A stretch of 64,000 nt of DNA from Nageia nagi. Taxonomy: Eukaryota; Pinophyta. The notes below the pieces were generated by a model that saw only the letters and a list, made by a program, of their open reading frames with translations, searched no databases and was not told where the DNA came from. How positions within the stretch are numbered: position 1 is the stretch's first letter; each line of letters opens with the position of its first letter. Position numbers and translations under genes: made by a program. Shown here piece by piece: positions 11,745 to 22,190 of this stretch. The stretch is taken from NCBI GenBank assembly GCA_050084985.1, contig JBITNC010000001.1, positions 78,430,001 to 78,494,000 of the forward strand, read 5' to 3'.

Positions 11745-12347
11745 TTAAACTTCACTCCCCCTTGAGGGCAACGTCACCAACCCAAGAGAATCCCTAAGCT
11801 TGCAGAACTGAGCTTTAGGAAGGGGCTTGGTGAACAAATCAGCAGAGTTTTCAGTAGATGGACAATACTGCAAGTGTATGATGTCATCTAGAACCTTCTC
11901 CCTGATAAAATGAGCTTGGATTTCTACATGTTTGGTTCGCTGATGGAACACAAGATTCTTAGCCAAAGAGATAGCCGATTGATTATCTGATGAAATAAGA
12001 GAGGGGCCATTTTGCTTATACCCAATTTCATTTAGGAGATGTCTTAGCCAAATAGCTTCTTGGGCGGCAATAGACATGGCTCGATATTCAACTTCGATGG
12101 TAGAAAGAGTCACAGTAGGTTGCTTCTTGGAAGCCCAAGAGATAGCACCTGAACCAATGCGAAACACATATGCAGAGGTTGATTTTCTATCATCTCTATC
12201 TCCCCCATAATCAGAATCTGAGAACCCTAAGAGAACAATTGAGGGCACGTTGGAATACTTAAGAGCGAGATCCTTTGTCCCTACGACATACCTCAAGATT
12301 TTCTTAACAGCATTGAGGTGTGCAACATATGGTTTTTGCATGAATCA
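11745..12347 (-). pseudogene. RNase H domain of element 1
   Basis: The minus strand gives MQKPYVAHLNAVKKILRYV, then DSDYGGDRDDRKSTSAYVF, GAISWASKKQPTVTLSTIE and VEYRAMSIAAQEAIWLRHLL. SSDNQSAISLA and TKHVEIQAHFIREKV follow, and it ends SADLFTKPLP and RGSEV. These are the complete copia RNase H core with its catalytic D, E and D residues. It would degrade RNA in the RNA-DNA hybrid during reverse transcription. It is separated from the reverse transcriptase by an in-frame TGA at 12345-12347 and by a one-base deletion further upstream (about 12480). The same TGA stands at the same codon in elements 2 and 3, with an ATG two codons later. Confidence 0.95.
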
Positions 12348-13500
12348 TGCCATGAGATTCACTGCAAAGGCAATATCAGGATGAGAGATAGTCAGATACA
12401 GAAGACTACCAATCAATTATCTATAAGCTGTAGCATCAGCCAATTGAGAATCTGAGCTCAGTGATACAACGATTCCAGGAGAAATAGGTATTACAGATAT
12501 TTGCACTCCTCCATTCCAAACTTTTGCAAGATGTTTGATATATACTTAGATTGACTAAGATAAGTACAATCTTTGTGTTGGTACACTTGCATCCCAAGAT
12601 AGTAATGCAATAGACCTAGATCAGTCATTTCAAATGTTGCCTTGAGTTTGGAGATGCACTCTTGGATGATTTCAATATTATTGCCTGTTATGAGAAGATC
12701 ATCCACATAAAGGAGAATTATGACCACGTCATGTCCTTGATTGAGTACATATAGATTTGAATCTGAGAAGCATTTGGAAAAACCAATATCTGTAAAGAAT
12801 CCTGAAATTTTCTTGTACCATGCTCTAGGTGCTTGCTTAAGTCCATACAAAGACTTCTTTAGCTTACACACAAGAGTCTCTTTTCCTTCTGGAATAAATC
12901 CTTCTGGTTGATTCATGTAGATTTCAACATCCAAGTCCCCATTGAGAAATGCACTTTTGACATCAAGTTGAAAAGCTTTCCATCCTTGAGCTGCAGAAAG
13001 AGCAAGAATTATTCTGACAGTAGGCATCTTGGCTACAGGAGCAAAGGTTTCCTCATAATCAACACCATATTTCTAAGCGAATCCTTTGGCCACTAATCTT
13101 GCCTTGTATTTTTCAATGTTTCCATCAGAATTGTACTTGACCTTGTATATCCATTTATTGCCAATCACATTTTTCTCATTGGGATAAGGAACCAAATCCC
13201 AAGTTTCATTTTTCATGAGAGCCTCATACTCAACTTTCATAGCTTCCATCCAACACTCTTGCTTGGAAGCTTCTTTGAAGGTTGATGGCTCATGCATATT
13301 ATCAATTTTGGCAAATAAGGATTTATTCAAGGTCATACTTCTTGTAATTCTCTGTGCTGGAGAATTTTGCTCTTGTGGTGACTTCTCTACATGATCATCC
13401 AACCAGTTAGGTGCAGGTGAAGAATCATCTGTATCAGACACTTCATCATGAGAAGTCGTATCCTCAGAAAGTTCATTGAACTTGACATCCCTAGAAACAA
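12348..13500 (-). pseudogene. Reverse transcriptase of element 1
   Basis: From about 13220 the minus strand reads WDLVPYPNEKNVIGNKWIYK and KARLVAKGFA, then a TAG stop at 13073-13075 in place of the usual glutamine codon, then YGVDYEETFAPVAKMPTVRI, LDVKSAFLNGDLDVEIYMNQ, KKSLYGLKQAPRAWYK and the intact active site LLYVDDLLITGNN. A one-base deletion near 12480, seen against element 3, shifts the frame just after GMEECKY. The rest (12348-12480) then reads in the other frame up to the shared TGA. The domain copies element RNA into DNA. Apart from these two breaks the catalytic core is well kept. Confidence 0.95.
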
Positions 13501-14345
13501 AGACTATTTTCTGGGATGAAGAGTAGAGCCTGTAACCTCTATGCTGATTATCATACCCCATAAAGATGCATTTTTCTGATTGTTTATCTAACTTCTTTCT
13601 TTTCTCTGAGGTAATGAAGGTAAATGCATCACAACCGAAGACTCTGAAGTGTGAGAGGTTAGGTTTCTTTCCTGTCCATGCTTCATATGGAGTTTTACCT
13701 TCAACTGCCTTAGTAGGACACCTATTTAGGGTGTGAATAGTAGTGTGAATAGCTTCGCCCCATAAGAAACTAGGAAGGTTACCCAACATGCATCTTGCCA
13801 TTTCCATAATCGTGCGATTCTTCCTTTCAGCAACTCCATTTTGCTGAGGGGTGTAAGGGATTGTGAATTGTCGCTTAATCTCGTGATGAACACAAAATTC
13901 GTTAAACTCATTGCTATTATATTCACCCCCATTGTTAGATCTCAGTATTTTGATCTTAAAATCAGTTTGATTTTCAACAAGTGCCTTGAAGTCTTGAAAC
14001 CTGTCAAAAGTTTGATCCTTGTGCTCAAGTAGATAACCAAATGTCATCCTACTGAAGTCATCAATGAAGGTCAGAACATAAGAAGCTCCACCTAGTGACT
14101 TAGTCTGAAAAGGACCCATCAAATCTGAATGCACAAGCTGAAGAGGACAAGTAGCCCGAGTTGCCTTATCTTTTTCAAACTTTTGCCTATGCATCTTTCC
14201 TAGAATGCACCTTTCACAAAGACCAACTGTGGGTGAAATATTAGGTAAACCTTCCACAAGGTTTTGAGTTTTCATAGCTTGAATACTCTTGTGGTTAAGG
14301 TGTCCTAATTGTTGATGCCAAAGATTACCTTTTGAACAAACATTT
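13500..14345 (-). pseudogene. Integrase with pre-integrase zinc domain, element 1
   Basis: The minus strand reads LWHQQLGHLNHKSIQAMK and CERCILGKMHRQKF (the HHCC zinc region), then LVHSDLMGPFQTKSLGGASY, FIDDFSRMTFGYLLEHKDQ, ILRSNNGGEYNSNEFNEFC and TPQQNGVAERKNRTIMEMA. These are the copia integrase core blocks. The second catalytic aspartate, normally in RSDNGGE, reads asparagine here (RSNNGGE). Element 2 also has asparagine and element 3 keeps aspartate. The glutamate block is kept. The frame is open from 15238 to 13073, so apart from the active-site change the domain is whole. It would insert the cDNA into the host genome. Confidence 0.95.
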
Positions 14346-14900
14346 GTAGCAAGACAAATCTTTGAAGGTACTTGATCCACAATATAAAGGTCATTCTTTA
14401 CTGATCCTTTTATCAAAGTGGCAAGTCCTTTCTTAACACACCAAGAGTGTGAGGTAAACTCAAATGAGCATCCTTTCCTTGTAATTTGAATCACAGAGAT
14501 GAGATTCATCCTTAGTTTAGGCACATAAAAGACATTGTCAAGAGTCTTTCCATGAATCTTCACACTCCCTATTCCGTGAACATCAAGGACTGTATTATCA
14601 CCTATCACAACTGCATCTTTTTTGTACTTATGAAAATTTTCAAACTTATCCTTTTCATAACACATGTGATTAGTGCATCCTGAATCAACAATCCAATCAT
14701 TTGAAATAGTTTGAGTCATTGAGTAGTAGGCAACAGAAGCAGCATGCTTGTTCTTCTTTTTATTATTGAAATTTCTCACATTTGCATTTCCCTTTCCTTT
14801 TTGAGCAAATTTCTTTTTACGACAATCATACTCTTTGTGCCCAAAGATGCCACAGAAGTTACAATTCCCATCAAACTTTTCCTGAGGTGTTGGATTGCTG
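14346..14900 (-). pseudogene. Gag zinc knuckle and aspartic protease, element 1
   Basis: The minus strand has CNFCGIFGHKEYDCRKK at about 14820-14870, a complete CX2CX4HX4C nucleic-acid-binding knuckle. DWIVDSGCTNHMCYE at about 14660-14700 carries the D-S-G active site of the copia protease, which cleaves the polyprotein. VFYVPKLRMNLISVIQITRK, typical of the protease C-terminal part, comes near 14500. This part is continuous with gag upstream and with integrase downstream in one frame. Confidence 0.95.
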
Positions 14901-15669
14901 GATCCTGCTTTATCATTTCTGTGCCTGTAGTTGCCATGATTGTTGTTATTGTTTCCCTTTTTGTCATACTTCCTGAAGGTAGATGAGGACTTGTTGTCTT
15001 TGAATTTGTAATGTTTGAACTTTTTCTTGAAAGGAGTTTTGATTGCTCCTAGAGCAATGCTATTGTCCTTTGGAGAAAGGTTCAACATTTTCTTGTTCAA
15101 AGTTTCCTCATGCTTTAGAAGAAGTCTAGAAAGGTTATCAAGTGAGATGACATCTTCTTCATCATCGAGCCTTGTTTCCATAACTGTGACAAAGTTGCTA
15201 AACTTTGTAGTAAGGCTTTGTAGAATGATGAAGACCATGAACTCATCATTGATCCATTTGCATCCACAACCAACCAGTTGTGTCCTGAGGTCAATATTTT
15301 GGTTAAGTAGATGGAGGCACTTTCATCTTCACTTTGTCGATACTGCAACAACTTTTGTAGAATGGTAAACCTCCTTAAAAATTTGGACCCAAGGTAGATT
15401 TTCTTTAACCTATCCCAAGCTTCCTTTGCTGAAGTTGATGAAGAAATCATGAGAAGGACATCATCTGAAACTGCACGGTAAATCATGGAAGTTGCTAACT
15501 CATTCTTTGAGTTGTATACTTCAAGAGCCTTCTTATCGGTAGGAGCAACCGCATCTTCACTAACTGTCTGCCACAGCTTTCTTGCTTGTAACTCAGCTTT
15601 CATATGTGGTTCCCATATTCCAAAGTTGGAACCATCGAGTATGTGCTTGGGAATGAAGGTTTCAACCAT
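14901..15669 (-). pseudogene. Gag capsid region of element 1, with one frameshift
   Basis: I place the start at the ATG at 15669 (MVETFIPKHILDGSNFGIW), because elements 2 and 3 start at the same place. An upstream in-frame ATG at 15696 also exists. KALEVYNSKNELATSMIYRA and SSTSAKEAWDRLKKIYLG are typical of the UBN2 copia gag. A one-base deletion near 15297, seen by comparison with element 3 (about 56163), shifts the frame. The reading continues in the next frame as FMVFIILQSLTTKFSNFVTV and LLLKHEETLNKKMLNL. Gag would form the particle that packages the RNA. Confidence 0.9.
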
Positions 15670-16250
15670 TGCTACAAAAAACAAATGAATATGCAATAAG
15701 AATGTAAACTTCTACAATTTTCATCTATACATATAAAACATCTAATAAGCAAACATGTCCCACATGTGTAAACTCATTAACCATGATCCATAGAAGGATA
15801 AAGTTGGGGTTGTTTTCTTGTATAGAATTAGGCCTTCACCTGGATGCCCACAAGGTGGAGCCCAGGTACTACCAGTCCTCAACCAGTTCACCTTGGTCAG
15901 TGATATACTCTCACAAGGAGAAGTACCTACTATTTTCCAAGGATCCGATGTATCTTGGACTGGCCATTTTAATTATCTTGATTAAGGGTTTCAGTTTTCC
16001 TCCTAGGTTATCAGGATAATCCCTGAATGGACGTGCGGACATGTGGTATCACTACACACATGCCTGTCCACCTAATAGAGTTATGTCCAAACCAACAGAG
16101 GTCTTAGGGGCAATTAAGACGGACTTACCACCACTTGGTTCTTCGGACTAAAAGGGCTCCAGTCTGCCCTGTCCTCACCTCATGGCTCCCCAAACAAGTC
16201 ATGTTGTGGAAAATACATGTGGATGTATTCATTTTAGGGGTTACTTTCCA
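15670..16250 (-). other. Conserved leader upstream of gag, element 1
   Basis: These about 580 bases upstream of gag are clearly alike in element 3 (55235-55794, other strand) and recognisable in element 2 (22190-22828). They are better kept than the rest of the leader although no shared reading frame was found. The strongest shared blocks are around GGGGAGCCA.. GAGGACAGG, the hairpin at 16028-16069 and ACTGGTTGAGGA.TGGTA.TA. This suggests RNA-level function. Confidence 0.75.
16028..16069 (-). ncRNA. Leader hairpin with GTGA loop (element 1)
   Basis: On the minus strand CATGTG(T)GTA, loop GTGA and TACCACATG (16040-16062) pair with one bulged T. An outer stem TGGAC/GTCCA encloses it. Element 2 has a perfect 9-bp version and element 3 the same bulged version. 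GTGA is a GNRA-type tetraloop in RNA. The position between primer binding site and gag is where retroelement packaging signals lie. Confidence 0.65.
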
Positions 16251-16839
16251 AATTTTTGCGTATTGCAAGTATAAGCAAATGTGCAAAAAATATAAAGTAA
16301 AGTGAAAATACTCCATCCACACAAACTTGAAACCTTAAGAGGCCAAAAATTGAGTCCAATGGGTTTTGTTCTAACCCCTAAAGGACTTTTACATTGTTCA
16401 TATTTTTCTCACTTTATTCAAGCACTTAATGAATTAAACAAAAAACTAAGTCCTACTTAGTATTTAATTCATAACATGCATTGTATCATGACTTAAAAAT
16501 TTAAGTAAGCATGCATCATGCATTAAAAAATTTAAGTCCTAAGCATGTTTTATTCTTCAAACAAGATACATGCATCATATGCAACATCTAGATAAAATTT
16601 AAGTAAAAAAAATTATACCAAGGTCCCCCTTGTTACTTAAAGTTTTATCCCTTTTAACTATGCTTAGAGATGGCATTTGCACTTAAATTAAACATGCAAT
16701 GGGGAGTAGAATATTAGAAATAGTTTAAGGACTCCTAAGGGCATTTAAGGGGAGCAATTGACTTGGAAGTTGGAATAGGAGACCCTGTCCTTATTTTTAA
16801 TGCATTTTAAGGCTTGTTCTACCTTAAGTAAAAAAAATA

Positions 16840-17745
16840 CTCCTAAGTCAAAAAACCAATTAAATGCTTTGGAGTTGTAAAATAAGGCTCAACAACTAAA
16901 GTTGAAAAAATGTGAAGGGGCCATGTGTAAGCCTCAAGGTGGTGGAGCAGCTGGGCCTCAGGGGGGGCAGGAGAGACCAAGCACGTGGAGTGGGAGAGAT
17001 TAGGCTGCAGAAGGAGTCCAAGGTGGCAAGGAGGTCGCGTAGGGGGGGGAAGGTCGTGTGATGCGCGTGGGGCGGCTGTTGACCACCGAAGGTGCATCGT
17101 CAGGGCGGTCGAGGGAGGAGGGTCATGTTACAAAATAGGGGCTCGTAGACTTGTTATATCAAATCATATATAGCCTACGCTCTTCAGCCAATATCCTGCT
17201 AGCATTGTGTTACATGCAGGTCGGTGAGGGAGCAGTGCGTGGGGAGAGGAGAAGGGGCTGCCGGTGAGGGATGAAGCGCTGCTGATGTGTGCGTGGAGGA
17301 GACACAGTCCAGCCATGCATCTTGTCAAACAACTTCGCGTGCCTTCTTTACACTTCCACTTTTTGCATGCATGTCTACCATGGCATTCACAACTACAAAA
17401 TGGACAAGAATCTGGGTTGAAAGAGTCTTTGTGAGAGATGAACAAGCTCAGAGATGCGAGAAGACATCTCGGTCAAACATACAATCAAAAAACTTCATGG
17501 GCGTATGCCAAACATGCAGATCCTGCGATCATTTCAGTCCATGCAATGGTGTCTGCATTGTGCACCTTGTCAAGCAATTTGTGTGCCTCTTTTGCAGCCT
17601 TTCATCGTATCCGTTTTAAGTATATGAGACGAGGCAGGTCAGACGGAGCAGCCATCGTGGCTCAGCCAGTCGTGGGAGGAGGCGAGCGGGAGGAGCATTT
17701 GCGGAGGCGGGTGGGAGGCAGTCGTGCGCTCTGCAGCTCGCTTTT
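16840..17745 (-). other. GC-rich island in the leader of element 1
   Basis: This block stands out from the AT-rich surroundings by base composition, for example the G-rich stretch 16955-17130 and 17640-17745. It is absent from element 3, whose leader is deleted here. On the minus strand the part 17171-17598 holds broken PPR motifs. I do not recognise 16840-17160 or 17600-17745. Confidence 0.7.
17171..17598 (-). pseudogene. Captured PPR (pentatricopeptide repeat) gene fragment
   Basis: Minus-strand translation gives AKEAHKLLDKVHNADTIAW followed by TEMIAG (17598-17521), an almost textbook PPR unit (A..LFD.M...D...W..MI.G). After a six-T run (17487-17492) that shifts the frame comes DCMFDRDVFSHL. 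At about 17402-17353 comes VVVNAMVDMHAKSG, and at 17218-17171 NTMLAGYWLKSVGYI. Such repeats make up organellar RNA-binding proteins of plants. Motifs are in different frames with stops between, so nothing functional is made. The fragment lies inside element 1, in the same orientation, between primer binding site and gag, so it appears to have been picked up by the retrotransposon. Confidence 0.8.
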
Positions 17746-18454
17746 AAAAAATAAAAAATATATATGTTTGATTTTTAATAATCGTGAACCCCCCCGATTT
17801 AAATTCATTTCAAATATAAAAAATATATATAACAAAGATATATATTGTGTTGTGTTGAAACAAATTTTTAAACAAAATAAACACATATATATATATATAT
17901 ATATTTTAATTAATTATATTTGAAACAGATTTAAACTATAATTTTGTTTTGATTATTTTAAACAATACTCAAAAAAATAATATATATATATATATTCTAT
18001 ATATATTGAGCCTTTGAATCTAGGAGTGTGCCCCTTAAAATTATGGTAGAACCAAAAACAATTTGTCCTCCTCTTTATTTCAACAATAAAATATGTAAAA
18101 AAAATTGCACCTTCCTCCTTTTTTTTTGATATTTTTCACAAAAGACTATTGTAAAAAAAAAAAAAAAAAACTTTTCAATAAGATGCTATCATAATATATT
18201 TTTGCTCAAAAGAAAAAACATTTTCTTTGTACATTAAAAATAGATTACTAACATAAAATATTGTTAGTAAGAAGAGAATAGCAAAAATATATTATGGTAT
18301 TGCTAAGACATTGAGCTAGCATAATCATACAAAAGATTAGTATCATAATGAACTTAGTTAAAGAAGGATAGAAGGTTATACCTTTGCAAACCTTTTACCT
18401 CACAATGAAGATTAGGATTAAGATCTCCAAATTGAGAAGGATGAAGCACTTTCA
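17746..18454 (-). other. AT-rich leader part of element 1, no gene
   Basis: This part holds (AT)n runs at about 17882-17904 and 17980-17994, a run of A at about 18154-18172 and T-rich tracts. No coding sequence is seen. Similar AT-rich tracts follow the primer binding sites of elements 2 and I. Confidence 0.6.
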
Positions 18455-18530
18455 AGATGTAGCTTCCACACCAAAAGAGCTTCCACAACAAGGAGAGCTT
18501 CAACACCAAGAAGAAGAGCTTCCACAACAA
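18455..18530 (-). repeat. Short tandem repeat next to the primer binding site, element 1
   Basis: On the minus strand GTTGTGGAAGCTCTT-like units (about 18-27 bp) occur four times directly after the primer binding site. Elements 2 (about 19950) and I (about 62870) keep a single related GAAGCTC-like copy. Confidence 0.65.
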
Positions 18531-18543
18531 GGCTCTGATACCA
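18531..18543 (-). other. Primer binding site of element 1 (initiator tRNA-Met)
   Basis: The minus strand reads TGGTATCAGAGCC two bases after the LTR end. This is the exact complement of the plant initiator tRNA-Met 3' end, the standard copia primer. Confidence 0.95.
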
Positions 18544-18545
18544 AT

Positions 18546-19034
18546 TGAAGGATTTGAACTAGATCTAAACAAATCCTCTAGGACCTTAGACTAGGAAACT
18601 CAAGTGTACACAAGATAACACAATCACTCAAGATAACACATCAATATAATGTGGTTCCTCCCTCCTTGGGAGTACATCCACAACTAGTTCTCTTATTCTC
18701 AAATCTATGTCTCTCTTACAACTATTCTCTAGCTCTCTCCTACACAACCAAGTAGAGTAATCTTACTCAAAAATTAGATATGTTTACATGAGGAGAGGCC
18801 CTTTATTTATAAGTTGAGAGCACCTCCCTAACCTTCCTTTAACCCAAGGGTAAGGTTAGGGTTACATTAAATTTATCACCAAACTTCAACCTACCAACTA
18901 CCCACTTTGGTAAAGTCAAAGTCTACATATTAAAGAATTCTATTAATCACTTAAGGTATCTACATACCCTTAAGTGATTAATTGAATTTACAAGGAGTCT
19001 AAATATTCACAATATTTCATTACAAATTCTAACA
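18546..19034 (-). repeat. 5' LTR of copia element 1
   Basis: 489 bp, matching the 3' LTR with four substitutions. It is the promoter LTR. The TATA-like box in the minus strand (about 18802-18812) reads TTATAAATAAA. Element 3 has TATAAATAG at the same place. Confidence 0.95.
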
Positions 19035-19435
19035 ACTGAGAGGGGGGGTGAATCAGTGTCTTAAACTTTAAAACTTAAAGTGTAGAGTAATTAAAATAAT
19101 GTAATAGAAAATTAAAACCAAAACAAAATAAGTACACCAAGGAAGCATCACACAACACATGATGCAATGAGGTTCACCAATTTGGCTACATATTCAAAAA
19201 TGATTACTTGGACTTCCATCCAAATATACCCTTTATAAAGCACCAACTTTATAAATAATTTACCAACACCCACTAGAAGGAGCATCAACCCTTGATTTAT
19301 CACCATCAACTAGAAGGAGACACCAATTTCCTAATTTACTAGCACCAACTAGAAGGAGACACCAATCTCCTAGTTCGTTAGCACCAACTAGAAAATCATA
19401 AATATATGATAAATATAATTAAACTCTATCAAAAT
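19035..19435 (-). repeat. Middle piece of the left (3') LTR of element C
   Basis: This starts with ACTGAGAGGGGGGG(TG)AATCAG, the same edge as at 34285 in the other C LTR, and follows 34290-34680 closely (for example ACCAAGGAAGCATCAC). It lies between element 1 and element 2. Its last five bases AAAAT are the duplication of element 2. It holds two to three related units of CACCAACTAGAAGGAGA. Confidence 0.9.
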
Positions 19436-19929
19436 TTTTGGAATGTATAATACATTATTGTAAAGGTTTGTATTAAATCTTCTATGTAAGTTCACTAATA
19501 CTTAAGGGTATCATTTTATACCTTAAGTATTTAAGTCAATATGATAATGTAACTTATCCTACACTCCATGTCATGTGCATGCCCCTTGGGTACAAGGATG
19601 TGCATGTCATGCTTTTGTACATCAGATAAAAGGGTGATCCAAAGAGGGATTTTGGCCTATAAATAGAAGGCTCCCTCTTTGTGATCACACACCAATTGTG
19701 GAGTAAAGTTATGCTATAGGATAGAAGTGTAGGAGTTGAGATTAGAAGAATTGTAAGAGAGTTGTATTTGTGATTAAAGAAAAGATCTAGTTAGTGGATG
19801 TACTCCTAGTTGGAGGAACCACTTACATCTTGTGTTGTGAGATTGATTTGTGAGTTTGTTAGAACTTATTATGAGCTTTCATGTGATCTTGGTTGATTAG
19901 GAATTATCTTATTAGTATTAGTTCCTTCA
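19436..19929 (+). repeat. 5' LTR of copia element 2
   Basis: It begins TTTTGGAATG (the 3' LTR and element I have TGTTG) and ends TTCCTTCA. TATAAATA at 19658-19665 is the likely promoter box. A dyad lies at 19491-19539. Confidence 0.9.
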
Positions 19930-19931
19930 AA

Positions 19932-19948
19932 TTGGCATTAGAGATTGG
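19932..19948 (+). other. Primer binding site of element 2, mutated
   Basis: TTGGCATTAGAGATTGG follows the LTR end by two bases. It is a decayed version of TTGGTATCAGAGCC, complementary to initiator tRNA-Met. Confidence 0.85.
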
Positions 19949-20589
19949 TGTGGAAGCTCTTCTTCATTCCAAATCTTACACTCCATTGGTGAGATAAAAC
20001 CAAGAAAAGTTATATATTTTCTTTTCCTTGGTTATTTTATTGATTATTACATGATGCTACTAACATGTTACTTGCTATGTGTTAGTCCTTTTAAATAATG
20101 ATTAGCAAGTTGCAATTTATTTTGCTAATCCTCTATGTTACTTGCAATTTTTAAATTGCTACAATTATTTTAAAAGGGGTTAGTATGCAAAAATTTATAT
20201 ATTTTTTTGCATATTATATTGGAATTAAATGTATGTGTTAGTTCAATTTATCACAACATTTTCTTAATAGCAATATATGATGAAAATTGCAATATATACT
20301 AACATTTTTTTTATGTTATTACTATTTGCTTAGAAATAGTAAAATATTATTGTGAAATTTCTCATATATATACTAACATTTTTTTATTTTAATTGTATTT
20401 TTTTATTAATATGTTACTAAGAAAAGGCATGAACATTTACAAAAAATGAGAGGAGGATAATTTTTTTTAGTTCTAGTACAAAAAAAATTTAAATGGAGGC
20501 ATAATAAAAATATATATATATATTTTTATAAATTTAAAAAAAAGAATTTCCAAAGTTTTTTTTAAATCAATAAAAAAAAAACAAATGCC

Positions 20590-21060
20590 CAACCATGCAA
20601 CTACGACCTCTTATTGCATTGCCTCTCACTCTGCTTGTGGTTATCACCTCCCTCCACAACCCCTATAGCCTTAGTGGCCTCCTCCACACCACCACCTCTT
20701 ATGGACACCCTTGCAACCTCATGGCCCCTACTGATTGGCCACCCCTGCCACCTCGTGGCCCTCATAGCCTTGGTAGCCTCCTCTGCATCATCACCTCTTA
20801 TGATCATTGATTTGCTTGTGGCTCCCTTCTACCACCACCTTACTCCCTCCTTTGTCACTCTACAACCTCTCATGCACCCTATGGCCTACATTGCTCTACT
20901 CAACTAGTGGCCCTTGCCTTGCTTGTGGCTCCCTCCTTTATTGCATTGCCTCCCCCCTAACACCTAGTCACACACCCTATGGCTCCACCTTGGCCTTACT
21001 TTTCCCAACCCTACTCATGGCCTAGCTTCACTATGGCCCTTTCTTGGTTTCCCTCATGTT
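20590..21060 (+). other. C-rich leader island of element 2
   Basis: This block of short C-rich phrases (CTCATGGCCC, CCTCTGCATCATCACC, GCTTGTGGCTCCC) lies between A-rich and T-rich tracts, about 660 bases after the LTR. Element I has a similar block at 63560-63870 and element 1 has its GC-rich island at the matching place. Reading frames at 20595-20810 and 20614-20907 are made of repeated phrases and match no family I know. Coding is unlikely. Confidence 0.55.
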
Positions 21061-22190
21061 CTTGATTTTTTTTATCCCTTAACCTATGCCATGCTCTTCT
21101 TTTTTTTCTCTCTCCTTCTAGCTGATTTTTTTTACCAAGGTAGCTCATCATTTAATTTTTTTTAACTTAAGTTTATCATGATGTACTTCCTTATCTATCA
21201 TGCAAGTCTTAGTCTCATTAATGAGCCTACCTAATCATGGAGTAAAATGTTAAAAATTTAAATTAGTGAACTTACATAAAGTGCAGATCTCCTCCCTTCA
21301 TTTAATTATTACATGTAGCTGATGATGACTTCTTATTTAACTTTAAAGAAGGTAATTTTTTAGGAACATTTTTTGCCTTTATAAAATACTTCTAAGTATG
21401 GCAAACTACTTAGGTAAAATAATAATTATTAGTGTAAACATGGCACTTTTTTACCTAAGTATCTATTGATAATTTGATGTTTCCTTAAAATTTTATAAGG
21501 GGGGAAATGTTATTGGCAATGCTATTTTTAAGGGGGATAATTTGTTAGACAAAATTAGTATGCTATCTTAGGGGTTATTTTTTTAAAGTAAAAGGAGGGG
21601 AAATTTTTTTGTGAAATTCCTTTGCTTTAAAATTTTTAGGGACTTAAATTTCTTAAGTTAATGATGCATGTTTTACTTAAATTTTTAAGTTGAATGCTTA
21701 AGACTTAAATTTTTAAGTTAATGATGCATGCTTAGGAATTAAATTTTTAAGTTAATGATGCATGCTTAGGAATTAATTTTTTAAGTTAATGATGCATGTC
21801 TTAATTAAATTTTTGAGTTAATAAATGCATGCTTAGTACTTAATTTTTTAAGTTAATGTTGCATGCTTAGGACTTAAATTTTTAAGTTAATACTTAAGAC
21901 TTAATTCCTTAAGTTAAAAGATGCATGTTGAGTATTTATCTTTCATGCAAAGATAACTTATGCAAATTTTTAAAATTAATACATCCTTATGCTTAAGTAT
22001 TTTTTTTTTTTTTTTTTTTGCAAAATTAACTTGTGCAAAATTAGGATTAATGTAAAAATGTCCTTTAGGGGTTGGTAAATAAAACCCGTTGGAAACTTAG
22101 GTTTCATGTTATTGAATGGATGATGTTTTACTTATGCTATTTTATTTCATAGTTATTACTTTGATTTATTTGTTTATGCAAACATTGATA
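21061..22190 (+). repeat. Leader of element 2 with ACTTAAATTTTTAAG repeats
   Basis: Non-coding. From about 21640 to 21920 the phrase GACTTAAATTTTTAAGTTAA with GATGCATG recurs about seven times at roughly 35-55 bp intervals. A run of about 21 T follows at 21999-22019. Element 1 has a shorter version of the phrase (about 16470-16560, other strand). Confidence 0.6.

Larger units (their letters stand above)
10430..19034 (-). mobile_element. Copia element 1, nearly complete and young
   Basis: Two 489-bp LTRs (10430-10918 and 18546-19034) differ at four positions. A perfect 5-bp duplication ACTGA flanks the element (10425-10429 and 19035-19039). On the minus strand the order is 5' LTR, primer binding site, a long leader (about 2.85 kb) with a GC-rich island and a hairpin, gag-pol (15669 to 11745), a tandem hairpin array, polypurine tract and 3' LTR. 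The polyprotein has two one-base deletions and two in-frame stops, so this copy is not autonomous. It inserted into the edge of a C LTR, exactly within the CACTGAGAGG motif. Confidence 0.95.

Noticed and set aside
16985-17173. Plus-strand frames in the GC-rich island (also 17287-17619 and 17438-17923)
   Set aside because: They are antisense to the PPR remnants or in G-rich DNA, with no family features.
20595-20907. Possible small proteins in the leader of element 2
   Set aside because: Repeated phrases in several frames on both strands. No homologous frame in elements 1 or I.
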